From: Aquanectria penicillioides | Lineage: Eukaryota > Ascomycota > Sordariomycetes > Hypocreales > Nectriaceae | Length of the DNA: 64,000 nucleotides | Assembly: GCA_003415625.1 (NCBI GenBank) | Contig: PYIU01000002.1 | Coordinates: forward strand, 6,758,001-6,822,000 | Reading direction: 5' to 3' | Shown: piece by piece, positions 34,323 through 45,481 of the stretch | Numbering within the stretch: the stretch's first letter is position 1 | How the letters are laid out: each line of letters starts with the position of its first letter | Translations under genes and position numbers: made by a program | The notes under the pieces: generated by a model | Seen by the model: only the letters and a program-made list of their open reading frames with translations | Told to the model about the DNA's origin: nothing | The model's database searches: none

Positions 34323-34814
34323 ATGGATCCTCTATCATCCTACAAGGGAGAACCCACAAGTTGGGTGCCTGCAGCCTTGGGCACTATCACGCTTGCACCC
34401 GAGTCAGGCATGGACAGGAGACACTCGGGAATCTCAGATTGGAAGTTTGTGTGCGCACTCTTGGCGGTGTTCCTTTTTGTCGGAGTCGTTGGATGCCTGT
34501 TGCTGAGGTGCAAACGACCCCGGCGAGCCCTACCACGACGACGCCATATTTCGTCCACCGAAAGAGGAGACGAGGGAGACTTAGTGCTGCGGATCCCAGT
34601 TCCGAAGATTCTGAGACCCCAGAGACCCTCAAGGCCGGTCCGAACACACCAGCGTTCTCATGACCATGTCATCGATATGAACCAGTTATCCAGCTCTGCC
34701 CATCTCCATACGGCGCGGAGCCAGTGGCCAACTAGGTCATACGAGATATCACGGCCACCGCCGTCTTACGAGGCTGCCACGCGGAATGATCGATTCGCAT
34801 TTCGAGAAGTTTGA
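34323..34814 (+). CDS. small single-pass membrane protein with PPxY motif
   Basis: A single frame of 163 aa. The short N-terminal part (1-41) is followed by a transmembrane helix at about 42-61 (FVCALLAVFLFVGVVGCLLL). A strongly basic stop-transfer (RCKRPRRALPRRRH) comes next, then a cytoplasmic tail. The tail ends with PPPSYEA (PPxY at residues 146-149), a motif bound by WW domains of Nedd4/Rsp5-type ubiquitin ligases and their adaptors. No signal peptide is evident. I do not recognise the family. Two further small membrane orphans follow on the same strand. Confidence 0.6.
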   Translation: MDPLSSYKGEPTSWVPAALGTITLAPESGMDRRHSGISDWKFVCALLAVFLFVGVVGCLLLRCKRPRRALPRRRHISSTERGDEGDLVLRIPVPKILRPQRPSRPVRTHQRSHDHVIDMNQLSSSAHLHTARSQWPTRSYEISRPPPSYEAATRNDRFAFREV

Positions 34815-35201
34815 GAAAAGTACCCGGGTAGACAATGGCGGCCTAGTTCGCGCTGCCCTCGGTCGACCACAGCATACACATTGTAGTCTGGTAACTTTGG
34901 AGGATAAGATTTCTTTGAGGTCATATGGTAAAGAAAAGTGGGACATTTCAGGTCCTCCGCCACCATAGTAATATATCATATCAGTAAACTTGTAGTAGCC
35001 TCTTAATGAACCTCATTATGAGAATCTTCTCATGCGACACATTCCTACTTAGCCCGCTAGAAGCTGGCACTAGACTTGCCAAGAATACACCGAGACGCAT
35101 TAAAGATACCCTTGACTCAGAACAGCTGCAACAACGATGGCGAAAAGAATTACAAGGGCTCATTTCTCACGAATCAATCTAGAGATACTCCGCCGTACAA
35201 A
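34815..35201. other. spacer between membrane orphans 1 and 2
   Basis: A 387-bp AT-rich spacer. It includes the in-frame upstream extension of the next gene (from 35076), taken here as leader. Nothing else was seen. Confidence 0.4.
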
Positions 35202-35477
35202 ATGTTAACGGGTCCTGAGATCCTGATGGTCATGGCCCTGGTCATAACCCTGGCCGCGCAAATCATACTCATCGCCAGCTTTATCCCCGAATCATTCCGT
35301 ACGAGCCTAAGAAAGAAGCTCCAGGAGGGGATTAATCGGAGTCGGAAATATTTGACGAGGGCACTACGGAGGAGTTCTTCTCCACGCCCTGGAGGGACTG
35401 GACAGCAACCAAGAGACATAGAAATGCAGGCCGGGTCTTCAAAGCCTCTAGCGGCAAAATTTGAAAACCATTCTTGA
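35202..35477 (+). CDS. very small single-pass membrane protein with basic tail
   Basis: A frame of 91 aa from the ATG at 35202; the same frame has an earlier ATG at 35076 that would add 42 hydrophilic residues. The inner start places a transmembrane helix at about residues 7-29 (ILMVMALVITLAAQIILIAS). It is followed by a very basic segment (RTSLRKKLQEGINRSRKYL, then RALRRSSS) and a polar C-terminus. The basic tail predicts a cytoplasmic C-terminus. No family was recognised. It is the second of three consecutive small membrane orphans. Confidence 0.45.
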   Translation: MLTGPEILMVMALVITLAAQIILIASFIPESFRTSLRKKLQEGINRSRKYLTRALRRSSSPRPGGTGQQPRDIEMQAGSSKPLAAKFENHS

Positions 35478-35849
35478 CTTTTCAGGTATCGAAATGGGCG
35501 TTCGATTGGACGAGATGATGAATACACATATTTTCTTGGCCCCAAAGATTAGCGAAGGAACGCGTCCGTTGGGATGCCAAGGTCAATCATTTAAGATTTG
35601 ACAGAAGAATCAGGGTCATCAAGGTTAGGATTGGGTATTATCAAGGTCCATCATTCTTGGGTGCTAGTTTAGCATCGGAGAAAGGAGAGATGTTTAGTCC
35701 TACTCATCACTTCAGCAATCCTTGAATTCCATCCAGACACAAACATTTCATCTACTCCATTTCCAGTATCCCAATTGACACTCCGGTTTTACCCTCAAGA
35801 AGTCTTTCAATTAAGCAGAGCCGATTGGTAGATCTAGTAGTCTCTCAAA
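35478..35849. other. spacer between membrane orphans 2 and 3
   Basis: A 372-bp AT-rich spacer; nothing recognised. Confidence 0.4.
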
Positions 35850-36242
35850 ATGCAAGTTCAAAAACCAAGCGACTACGGTTACAACTACTCCAACATATCT
35901 ATATATGTTCCACTTCTAAACAGCACGCATCCTTCTCAAAGGTATTCTTCTAGACATACAATGCCGCTCACAGCTGTCCTCTTCATATCGGCATTCACCA
36001 TAATTATCTATCTCCTTGTCAAGCAAATTCAGCTCGTGCACAAGATGTCTCATCCCCACATGGATTGGGAGGGTGGGGTGGAGCTTTCCGATTTGGACTT
36101 TGACATGGAGAGCGGGCGCGCTGAACTCGTGTGGCTCAATCGCGATGAGCAGCTATCAAGGCGAAATACTGGCACAGATTCCAAATGGAAATCATTGCTA
36201 TCCATCTTTCGATGTGATTCATTGGGATTGGTAGCGCTGTAG
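35850..36242 (+). CDS. small single-pass membrane protein with acidic tail
   Basis: A frame of 130 aa. The first 37 residues are polar with several N-glycosylation-type sequons (NYS, NIS, NST). A transmembrane helix follows at about 39-57 (LTAVLFISAFTIIIYLLV). The tail contains an acidic stretch (MDWEGGVELSDLDFDMESG) and a more basic end. The sequons suggest that the N-terminus is outside. An inner ATG sits immediately before the helix, so the true start could be there. No family was recognised. Confidence 0.45.
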   Translation: MQVQKPSDYGYNYSNISIYVPLLNSTHPSQRYSSRHTMPLTAVLFISAFTIIIYLLVKQIQLVHKMSHPHMDWEGGVELSDLDFDMESGRAELVWLNRDEQLSRRNTGTDSKWKSLLSIFRCDSLGLVAL

Positions 36243-36632
36243 GGGTTGGGAAACACGGCACAACAGACACAAGGATGTCCTGCACTACACACCTGATGAA
36301 TGGGGTTATTTCGGCGTGGTCACTGCACCTCAGAGATAGCGGAATGCACTATCAGAATTGCAGCGATAGAGGGTGGGAGGGATAGATAGGCAATAAAATG
36401 AATGATAGATTAAACGTCGCCTTGTCATGTGAACATCCGATTTTATACCCGAACAGTCAATTTAGTCTAATAATTTCACCCTGGGCTAAATTTCTACAAC
36501 TATAGAATTGGGAACACCTGCTCTTCATCGCCTCTGTAATGAAATAGAAGATCTAAGAGATATGTGTGCATTTAGATGACTTCCCCATGAAATCCTACAG
36601 TTTTTCCAAGCTCATCGGCTCAATGTGGTGTC
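36243..36632. other. convergent 3' region before the SDR gene
   Basis: A 390-bp AT-rich spacer. It includes the segment 36281-36299, which resembles 26162-26180. No gene was seen. Confidence 0.45.
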
Positions 36633-37719
36633 TCACTCGTTGAGCGCCTTGAAGATACCCACAGGATCGGCAAACTCCAGCTCGCTCATCGTCTCCCTCC
36701 ATAACGTCTCCTGGATTCTCTTCCCAGAGTCTTCGTACATCATCACCGGAAAGCTAGGATATGTAAGCCTTAACCTGTGGAAGAAGAACACAGGATTCGA
36801 CTTACGGTTTAATTTTACCCTCACTCAGAAACCCGCCGTGGCTTTCAACCCCCTTTACCGCGACAGCGTCCACGTACTGTCGCGCACCGATTGTAACCGG
36901 TCGTGCCATAAACACGCCAACCAACTTGAACATGAACCTTTGCAGCTTGCTTGGGTTGTCGGATCCAAACTCGGTGCCCTTGCATGCGCCCGGGTTCGGC
37001 ACGTTGATGATGACTTGGCTCGCCGGTACATGCTGGCTGAGCTTGTCGGCGAACAGAAGGAGAAGCAGCTTCGACAGCTTGTATGCCTCCATGGGCGTAA
37101 ATCCAGATGCCTTGTCCGCAATCTCGAAAACGGACTTGCAGTTCGGATCACCCAACTTTGCCCAGTACGCCGTGTCGGATCCAACAATGGTCAAACGAGC
37201 CGGAGAGTCAGTGCCGCGCTTAGACTTCAAAATTGGAAGCAGCAGAAGACCCAAGAGAGCTGTAGACAAATAATTGACCTGAAAGGTCATTTCGTGCTTC
37301 GTCTCCTCGGCCCGTCCATACCCAGGTCGACTCAGGCCCACGTTCAGGATAGCAATGTCCAAGCGGGCCAGTGCCTCGCACCGCTTAGTAAAGGCAACAA
37401 TGGATTTATACGAGGCCATGTCCACGAGTGATACCTCAATCTTAGCAGACGGGAACTGCGCCTGTAGCGTCTCCGCAGCAGCGTCACCTCTGGACTGAGA
37501 GCGAACGGAGAGGATCAAATGCGACAAGTTGAGGCTGAGGAGTTGCCGCGCAGCTTCGAAACCAAGACCGACATTGGAGCCTGTCACAAGAGCGACTTGG
37601 CCTGAGAGGTCGACCGACTCTGGAGTCGGAGGAACAGTTTGGATAAACTGTCTTGACAGAAAGGCGAGAAGCCCGGCCTCCCAAGCGGCGTGTTGCTGTA
37701 ACGCAGTGGACATGTTCAA
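36633..37719 (-). CDS. short-chain dehydrogenase/reductase
   Basis: Two exons on the minus strand, 37719-36806 and 36753-36633, giving 344 aa. Without splicing the frame would stop after GKIKP. A 52-nt GT-AG intron instead joins KIKP to FPVMMYEDSGKR and adds the usual SDR tail (LWRETMSELEFADPVG). A nearer acceptor would make a 31-nt intron, too short. The NAD(P)-binding motif TGSNVGLG is at 46-53, Ser181 is in VGSDTAYW, and the catalytic Y213-x3-K217 lies in EAYKLSKLL. Enzymes of this size often act on secondary metabolites or retinol-like alcohols, but no biosynthetic core enzyme is nearby. The substrate is unknown. Confidence 0.87.
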
Positions 37720-39639
37720 TCACAATGCAGAAAGGAGATGCTCAAGACGCGATGAACAAAACCAGCATTTTCTTCTACTCTTTATATATCCATCCATTTA
37801 TTCATCTTCGGTCGATTATTCGGACATCTCGACCGCTTGGTATGTTTACATGACTTCTCGAGAATCGCTTTGCCCGAGATCCGGCCACTCAGTGTCCCAC
37901 AGCGCCGTAGGGTGAGGCCGAGTGGAGACGGGTGGCGTCGGACGAGGATTGGCGCCAGGCCGGGCCGGAGCCCGAGACGGACGAACGAGCTTGGGCTTGA
38001 CTAATTGCCAGAAGGAGTGGACGTATTTCTTCGAAGCAATTGAAAGGCTTTTACGAAGATGTATATATTTGGTCTGAAAACCGAGCCTTTGAATTATGTA
38101 AATTCTGGTGAGTGGTGGTGGTTGTCATCCACATGGGTTTGGGAGGTTTATCGTCGAAGGGATCAACTCATCCCTGTAGTTAGTTTCATCCCATCAGACA
38201 CTCCAGTATGGAATCGCAGTTGACGTAAACAGATGTCCATCGTTCGCTAAGGTCTGCATTGTGCATTTTCTTCGGAAATTGCTGTGTGCCATGCATCGCG
38301 TTACAAAGGGGCTTTGAAAGACTCCTCAAACGGCCCATGGCTGCATCCGCTTCCTTAGCCAGCGCTGAAGACACCGAAATCTACACTCAGCATCCCCTTC
38401 TTCTTCTTCTTGGTTCAAGAAACAGCCCACGTGTGCGATAGACGAGCGCCAGACGAAACGGGCTCTTACAAAGCACCGCCAGACGAGGACCAGTCATCTC
38501 ATAAAGTCGTGCAAATAAGCCACGGCACGCGATGCGCTGCCCGTTTAACCTTTCGTGAAAGCTCGTCAGAAGGATCGAAGGATCTGATATTAATCAACCC
38601 GACACGCCTTGACGGAGTCGGCGACGGCGGCACTTTGCAATTCCTGCCAACTTGGTATTCCCGGCATCCATTGGTAGACTGAACAGGCTTGGTCAGGAGG
38701 AGGCTTGACCCTTTTTTTTTCCTTCCCTCTTCTCTTCACTCCTTGACCTCTTCATGGGCCTTATGGCGTCGCATTGCTACGTTTATGCCTCGGGATGGTC
38801 CGACAACCCTGGGCAATGAAACGAGGCGATCCAAGGATTAGGCAGGTTGTTTCATCCCCGTCGGTAGCTCGGATGCGGGGATGCTCGTCTCGACAGTTGG
38901 TCAATCCGCCGTGTAGGAGTAGGAGTAGGAGTAGTGTGTTTTTCTCCTGTTAGCTGATCAAGTGCTTTAGTGCTTGGCCTTCACAGGGACAAGGCCTGGC
39001 GTTCATTACACAACTCGGTGACTTTTTTTTTTCTGTGCCATCACATCAGTAAATGCTGACAGGTTAGTCAACGCTGAAGTCGTCACAACCCGTCTAACAA
39101 TCCACCCGCCGTAAGCCAGCAAATGGTTGGCTTCCGTCCCGTCGGCACGGTGCTGCAACGTCCTTGGCATCTCCATTTTCGGCTCGAAGCCGGGGACGTT
39201 GCGAGCCGTTTTGGGGCCAGTCTTTGCCTTGCCCCGGCCAGCTGAAGTGGCCCAAACTGGCCAAACCGGGGTCTTGGTTCATCCCGGGTCGGGGTTAGAT
39301 TGATGGCGGCCGCCGCAGTGGGCGGATTTGGGAAGCCCTTTGCAGTTGCATGTGCTTTGCAGGTCCGTTGCAGGCGGAGTCGACGCCTGGCGCGCACTCG
39401 AAGGAGTGTCGCCGACAAGGGGGATCAGAAGCTTCCTTTGCCTCCTTCATGGCCTGTGCCGTTGTTTCGTCGCATCGCAAAACATCGCGATATAAACCCA
39501 AGGCGCGGGCCGTCGTCGCCTTGAACAGGCTGTCTGGCCATCAACAATCGTTCTCTTCATAGATTTGCTTAGTTATTTTTGTGCTATTTTTTTTTCTTCA
39601 TTCTTTTCTTGATCTACTGACCTGACATTCCTTTCAAAA
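37720..39639. other. 1.9-kb intergenic region upstream of the chitosanase
   Basis: This separates two divergent genes. It includes a short (GTAGGA)3 repeat at about 38913-38934 and T-rich tracts. No gene was recognised. Confidence 0.5.
39491..39496 (+). promoter_or_regulatory. TATA box of the chitosanase gene
   Basis: TATAAA is 144 nt upstream of the ATG at 39640 and is followed by a T/C-rich leader, as is usual for strongly inducible fungal genes. Confidence 0.5.
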
Positions 39640-40797
39640 ATGCCCACTCTCCGGTCTTCCCTTTTGGCTGCCTCCGTCCTCGGTCTCGCTGCCGCTCGCG
39701 ATATCCCAACTAACGTCAAGGGCTTCTACAACAACGTCACGTCCCAGGGGAAATGCAACAATGTGCTCGCCGACAACTTCCACAGCTCGGGTGGTGACTC
39801 TGGCAGTGAGTGTATTTTTTTTATATAAAAAAATTCTCGAAGAGTCCAAAGCTAAGATTCACTGCACAGAGTTCGTCTACTGCGGCGATCATGTCTCCGA
39901 CTACAATGTCATCTACATCCAGGGCCAGAACGGCGAGCTCGCCAACATGGACATTGACTGCGACGGCGTCCAGGGCAGCTCTGCCGACGATGGCCGATGC
40001 GGAAGCTCCAGCGACACCCAGTCCCAGACGTCTTTCCAGGACACGCTCCAGGGCTACAAGGCCGGCGTCAAGGACCTCGACGCCAACGCCATTCCCTACA
40101 TCGTCTTCGGCAACACCGGCACCAAGAAGAACTGGCCTACCTTCGACCCCCAGCACTACGGCATCGAGCCGCTCAGCGTCATGGCCGTCGTGTGCGGCGA
40201 CAAGCTGGTGAGTCAATTGTTGGCGGAGGCTCCCGTCTCTTCCGAGCCTCATGTAAGCTCAGCAACGCTGACCGAGAGCCTTTTTTTTTTTTCTTGTTAG
40301 ATCTACGGTATCTGGGGCGATGAGAACGGCGACGACGGCTCTCAGGCCATGGTCGGCGAGGCGTCCATCTCCCTCGCGACGCTGTGCTACGGCACCGGCA
40401 TCAACGGCAACGCCGGCCACGACAAAAACGACGTGCTGTACATTGCCTTCCCCGGCTCCGACGCCGTGCCCGGGGCCAAGGGCGCGGCCTGGTCGGCGAC
40501 GAGCTCGGACAAGTTCGAGGAGAGCATCAAGTCGCTGGGAGACAAGCTGGTTGGGCGGATTGGGAACTCTAGCTACGGCAATGGGAGCGCTACGCCCACG
40601 GGGACGGGCAACACCAGCGACGAGACCAGCGGCGCAAGCTGCTCGTGGTCTGGCCACTGCAAAGGTCGGTCTGATGTAGAATCGCGTAGGATGGGCTGGA
40701 TGTTAATCGGTGGACAGGTGCTGCTTGCTCTTCCGACAATGATTGCTCTGATGATTTAGTCTGCAACAACTCCAAGTGCGCTTCCGCTTCATCTTGA
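39640..40797 (+). CDS. csn: secreted endo-chitosanase, GH75, with Cys-rich tail
   Basis: Four exons: 39640-39805, 39870-40207, 40301-40664 and 40718-40797, giving 315 aa. Introns are 64, 93 and 53 nt. A signal peptide spans residues 1 to about 19 ([13 protein letters not shown]). The GH75 core includes DSGKFVYCGDH (built across intron 1), [16 protein letters not shown] and [12 protein letters not shown]...[12 protein letters not shown]. Asp and Glu in the last motif match the acidic pair regarded as catalytic in this family. The enzyme cleaves beta-1,4 glucosamine chains of chitosan outside the cell. The third intron is inferred: without it the frame reads on to a hydrophobic end at 40759. 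With it, a six-cysteine tail (from [10 protein letters not shown]) appears, as in other fungal GH75 enzymes. Confidence 0.92.
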
Positions 40798-41607
40798 GGC
40801 TCTCCCGCTCCCCCCCCCCCGTGTTCGTGACGACGACGACGCCAATGCCGACGCCTCTTCCTCAGCCCGCCGCCGCCTCTCCTTTCTCGCCATGCGGGCC
40901 CGATTTCGCGCACGACCATCTTCTGCCAATCTGTCCCGCCGTGGCGTTTTAAGGCCTGTCAATGGCCTTGACACATGCATGTCGAAGGCGCGCCAAGAGC
41001 TGCGTGTCAGCGGGAAAATTCATTTCATGGGCCAACTCTGCACAGCCTTCTTTCAGGCCGATGGTACGCTCCTTTGCACGTTCGCCGGTACGTTCTGCAT
41101 GAGTTGTCTGCACACTCGTTTTGCTTGTACATGACCCTGTGCACTGCTTGTATATTTCTTGTACATTTACCCGACAGCTGGTCTGTCACTGTTTCCATTA
41201 CTTACCTACACTACACTATATACAAATGAATAGAACCCATTCACATGGGGGCCAGACACAGCAGCTTATTTGTCTCCTTTCGGCCTTGTGAATTGGTTTT
41301 TCTTTTCTCTTTTCGGTTCATCATGTTCTTTCCATTCGCAAGCATTGTGGCATTCCAAACTGGCGAGGCTCAATACAAAGACTGCGCCCTCTCATAAACG
41401 TAAAAGTCCCAAGACACAGTAATCCGGAAGAGCAAATTAATGGCACCGATAATCTTCATCACACGTTGGGGAATCAGTATGCATATGAAGTCAGCACCGG
41501 GAACGGCAACATGGGTTCATCAGCCCATTTTAGCCCTAGTAGTTTATTTCAGCAAACTCCCTAGACTATTCCAACTTTTCCTGCGTGCACTCCAGCTCGC
41601 GAGCCAA
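40798..41607. other. convergent 3' region, chitosanase/phosphoesterase
   Basis: It holds a C10 run at about 40811-40820 and AT-rich sequence. No gene was recognised. Confidence 0.5.
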
Positions 41608-43796
41608 TCATGACTCTATCATCGTAATTCGGCCGTCGACTACCGGCGCAATGCATCTGGTCCAATCGACAGTGAGCTCGTCCTCCTGGAGAGGATCGCA
41701 AATGCTCGAGCTCACGCCGGCCTTCTTCGCCCATCGAGTCCAGAACTTGCGCATCAGCAAGATCTCAAAGTCGAGCTTGCTGCCACCGTCTTGAACATAC
41801 TCGCGGGTCTCATCCTCATCCTCCTCCTCGTCATCTTCATCGTCGCTGTCGTGGTTCTCGTGGTGAGGTCGAACGTTGACGCTGAATCGTCGGCGAAGGA
41901 ACTTGGCCCAGGGATCGGTTGCGTCGTTGATGACCTTGTCGCGGTCCTGACTCGGGAGTTGAGCCGCCAGGGCATCCAAGCTTGGGAACTCGTGCGGCTT
42001 CTCTCGGACAGGCGAGACAGGCGACTCGCATCGCTGGGCCACATCGATCCAGTGCTGGGACAGATGCTTCCATTTGCCCACGGTACGCAGGCCCATGAAG
42101 TACTGACGAAGCATGGCGGAAATGAGAATGCCGTTCTCTTCCTCAATAATCTCCTCTGCTTCACCGCCCTCCGACTTGACGAGAAGACTGGTGAATCCAT
42201 CTACAGCGGTGTTAGCTTACACGAACTTAGTGAAAAACTTCGCAATACTTACCCTTTCCGCGTCCCATGTAGCCTCTGGTAGCGAGGACGTACAACTTCT
42301 CAGGGTCGTACGTCACTTCACCAATCGTCAGAGAAAGCACCCTCTTGCCCCTCGGCTTCTTAGGATCAAAGGTGAACCGGATGTTGGAAACCTGGGGGAA
42401 CCGGCCCTCAAGAGCAGGGTACTGCGAAACACTGTTCTCTAAGGCATCCCAGATGGCCTGGCCTGTAACCCTCAGCACCACGCAAGGGTCCTCGAATGGG
42501 AAACAGGTGGTAATGTCCTTGATGCGGATCGCTCCAGGCGGGTAGATCTGGTCACCACGAATAGTGCCTGACGCCATGATGGTGCAGTCGGCATTGTGGT
42601 GCTGTCGCATAACATCGCAGACAAAGTTTCCAATGTTGGACTCCTTAGTACGAACAGTGCTGAATCGAGCATCCAGGGGCGTCGCGGTCCATCCAACAGG
42701 CTTGGCCAGGGATTGCTGAAGCTTCGAGGTGAGTTGGCCAACCAGCTCCACGGTAGGCCGGTGCTCCTCAACCGTGGAGGTTACATCACGGCGCCAGATA
42801 TCAAAGTCCCACCGCTTGGGGTCGTCGGGCTTCCGACGAGCTTCGATGTAGCTGAGGTTCTTAAAGTCAGTGCCAGATCTCAGGACATGGGTTCCCTTGA
42901 TGAATTTGTGAGCATAGTAATGGTCATGTCCGCCCAGGATGATGTCAATGAGGCCGTCGGTCTGCTCGGCGAGCTTGTCGTCGTTGGGCTCTCGCTGGTG
43001 GCTTAGACAGATGATGACCTCGGCGCCCTGCTCTCGCAGCTGCGGCACAATCTCCTTGGCGGTAGCCGTGGCAGACTTGTAAATGAGGTTGGGGGGCAAG
43101 CTGTTGATCGTCTCCAGCCACTCCCTCTCACCCAGGCCAATGAAGCCAACCTTGATGCCGTTGGAAGTGGTCATCATGTGAGTCTTCTTGGCGTTTCCCA
43201 TGGGCACGTCCTCGCCGAGGTCGGGATCCAAGACGTTGGCCAGCAGCCATGGGAAGTCGCACTGGGTCGAGAGATACTGGAACTGCTGGATACCAAAATC
43301 AAAATCGTGGTTCTAGATTCCGCGGTCAGTACTCGGGCTCGGGCCGGGGTAGCTCGACTTACCCACCCCTACGCATGCACAATCCGTCCCAATCAGGTTG
43401 AGCACCGGAACCATGTGTTGGCCTAGACGCTGGTCAACATCTCGTCGTGTATATAAAATGGACATCGCCATCCACACCCTTCCAGGCCTGGAGTCGTTTC
43501 ATCCACATACCTTTGGTGACCGTGCTCTCCAGACTGGGGTTGAAGACGTCCCCAGAGAACAGGGTCAGGGCCTCGGGCTGCCCCTCATACTGCTCGCCCT
43601 CCTGGTACTCCCGGACGAGGCTGATGAATCTGGGCAGGCCTCCAACCGGTTCAGCACTCGAAGGGTCGAGATGGTAAACGTCGTTGTAGTGTACAATGCG
43701 CAGGTCCGGCGACGAGTCGGCAGCTCCCCCGGCGTCAACTCGCCCGGAGGCGAAAGTCACCTGAGGCTCTGCGGTGGGCGGCGGTTCGTTGCCCAT
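41608..43796 (-). CDS. 5'-nucleotidase-type metallophosphoesterase
   Basis: Four exons on the minus strand: 43796-43511, 43422-43367, 43312-42253 and 42200-41608, giving 664 aa. Introns are 88, 54 and 52 nt. The 5'-nucleotidase/UshA layout is clear. The metal-binding motifs are HYNDVYHLDP near the N-terminus, LFSGDVFNPS, GNHDFDFG (assembled across intron 2), LSHQREPNDD and GGHDHYYAHK. The C-terminal nucleotidase domain begins near ESNIGNFVCDVMR. An acidic insertion (DSDDEDDEEEDEDE) lies in the last exon. There is no signal peptide, so a cytosolic enzyme acting on nucleotides or related phosphoesters is inferred. The start MGNEPPP is chosen as family-like; an in-frame ATG at 43916 adds 40 residues. 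Intron 2 uses GTGGGT as donor. Confidence 0.85.
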
Positions 43797-44659
43797 GTTT
43801 GGATTTGGATATATGTCTTTCAAGAGCAAGGGCCTTGGACCCTTTTTGAGATTGTTTTTCGCACTAAGCACTGGGGAGTCTCGGAAGAGGGGATCCAAAC
43901 ACGCAATGAGTCCCAAAGACGTGGCCTCTGGGCTTTTTTTTTTCCTCTTTGTTTTCGAAAGCGGAACGAAGCTTTCGGCGAGGAGGCGCAGCTCACAGCT
44001 CTCTCAAGGCGGCGCTAACGGCAGCTTGCAGGATCCAACGTCAGACAGCTCACGTGATGGAGATGTCTGGGAGGGAGAGATTGAGGGCGAGGATTGTCTT
44101 GTTCGCTTCGCCAGACGGCTCTGTTCTTGTCTCGTGTGTAGCTGTATGTAGCAGGTAAAGAGGAAATCAGACGGTGAAGAGCAGACAACCACGCCAATGC
44201 AACGTGTTGACGTCTCCGGGCAAGCAAGCAGCGTCTAATCAATCAGAGGCTCGCCATTGTCTATTGTGGGACGGCGACCACACGCTTGGCGCACAATGCC
44301 CCGCGGCAGCTCGACGCAGCATCCGGAGCCCACAGGCTAATGAGGCGTGAGCCAGTGAGGAAATGTGCTTATGGGCGAGAATCAGCGGGATGCGGAGTCA
44401 AATCAGACGCCGCCGGTGCGTTGGCGCGCTTCCCATCCAGAAAACCCGACTTGCATCTCCGTGAGTCGCCGGATTTCAGGTACCTTTATGAGTTGTCATG
44501 GCTCCGGCTGAGCATTACTATTATTATGATTATGAATGTGGAAGCTTCCATATGTGCTCCAAGCATGTTCTCTCATCGCGTAGAAAAAGATTGAGAGCCC
44601 AAGAGCATTGGGCGTCATCGTCATGACCTCATGAGCTCAGCCATGATCAACCCCGCATC
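43797..44659. other. intergenic region upstream of the phosphoesterase
   Basis: This separates two genes on the minus strand. It may include a little extra N-terminal coding sequence (to 43916) if the upstream ATG is used. Nothing else was recognised. Confidence 0.45.
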
Positions 44660-45481
44660 TCATCGCAAAATCTCCAACCCCGCTGGGAGAGGCCTCCCCT
44701 CAACCCACGCCTTGATGCCCTCTGCAAACAACTCGGGCTTCTGAAGGTTCCACGTATGCACCGCCCCTGGCACCACCGCGCCCAAAGATCCCTCCACGGG
44801 CATTTCCTTGCCCATTCGTCTCACCGCCTCGACGTCGTCGATGTTACCAGCCGCAATGGACAATGTCTTGACGGGCAGCGTGCGCACATCTTCCCAGGTG
44901 AGCGCCATCAGGCCCATGTCCACTTGGCGAATCACCTCCCATCGACGGTTCTGCTTCATTTCCCGGAGCAGAGCCTCGTGCCTAAGGACTCCCTGGCGGG
45001 CAGCGACTTTAAAGTAGAGCCATGGCGGCACAATATCGAGCAGGACGAACATCAAGTAGTACGTAAAGCTGGGATGACCCACGACCCAGCCCCACTGGCG
45101 CTCCATGGGATGGCCCGCCGTGGCAAAGGCCGAGAGCACCAGCTCTGGATATCTTTTGCTGACATGCAACGTGATGAATGCGCCCATGGAGAGGCCGACG
45201 ACGTGCGCTCTGCCGTCTTTTGCATGGTTCCTTATAATGGCGGCTACACGATCGGCGGAGGTGGAGATATCTGCAGGAAGGATGTCTCGGGAGCGGGAGT
45301 GGCCGCTAATGTCGGGCGCGAGAATGTGATAATCTGCAAGATGAGGAATTACAAAATCCCACTCGAGGTGCGAGTTTAGCAGGCCGTGCAGAAGGATTAT
45401 AGTGGTCGGCTTGTCTTCGTTGAGGCTGATATAAAAGAGCTCCGACTCGGCCCCGGTTTCCGGGGGTGAAGTTGTCGCCAT
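44660..45481 (-). CDS. alpha/beta hydrolase
   Basis: A single frame of 273 aa. The oxyanion-hole motif LHGLLNS (31-37) is followed by APDISGHSRS and the nucleophile elbow GLSMG with Ser98. A likely acid is Asp215 or Asp216 in GNIDDVEAVR, and the catalytic His is His242 in GAVHTWN. There is no signal peptide, so the enzyme is probably cytosolic. The fold covers esterases, lipases, epoxide hydrolases and C-C hydrolases; nothing in the sequence fixes the substrate. A moderately hydrophobic cap segment (SFTYYLMFVLLDIVPPWLYF) may form a lid or contact a membrane. Confidence 0.88.
   Translation of the reverse strand: MATTSPPETGAESELFYISLNEDKPTTIILLHGLLNSHLEWDFVIPHLADYHILAPDISGHSRSRDILPADISTSADRVAAIIRNHAKDGRAHVVGLSMGAFITLHVSKRYPELVLSAFATAGHPMERQWGWVVGHPSFTYYLMFVLLDIVPPWLYFKVAARQGVLRHEALLREMKQNRRWEVIRQVDMGLMALTWEDVRTLPVKTLSIAAGNIDDVEAVRRMGKEMPVEGSLGAVVPGAVHTWNLQKPELFAEGIKAWVEGRPLPAGLEILR

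Noticed and set aside
36775..36805. 31-nt intron for the short-chain dehydrogenase
   Set aside because: Too short for a fungal intron; the next acceptor gives 52 nt and better family alignment.
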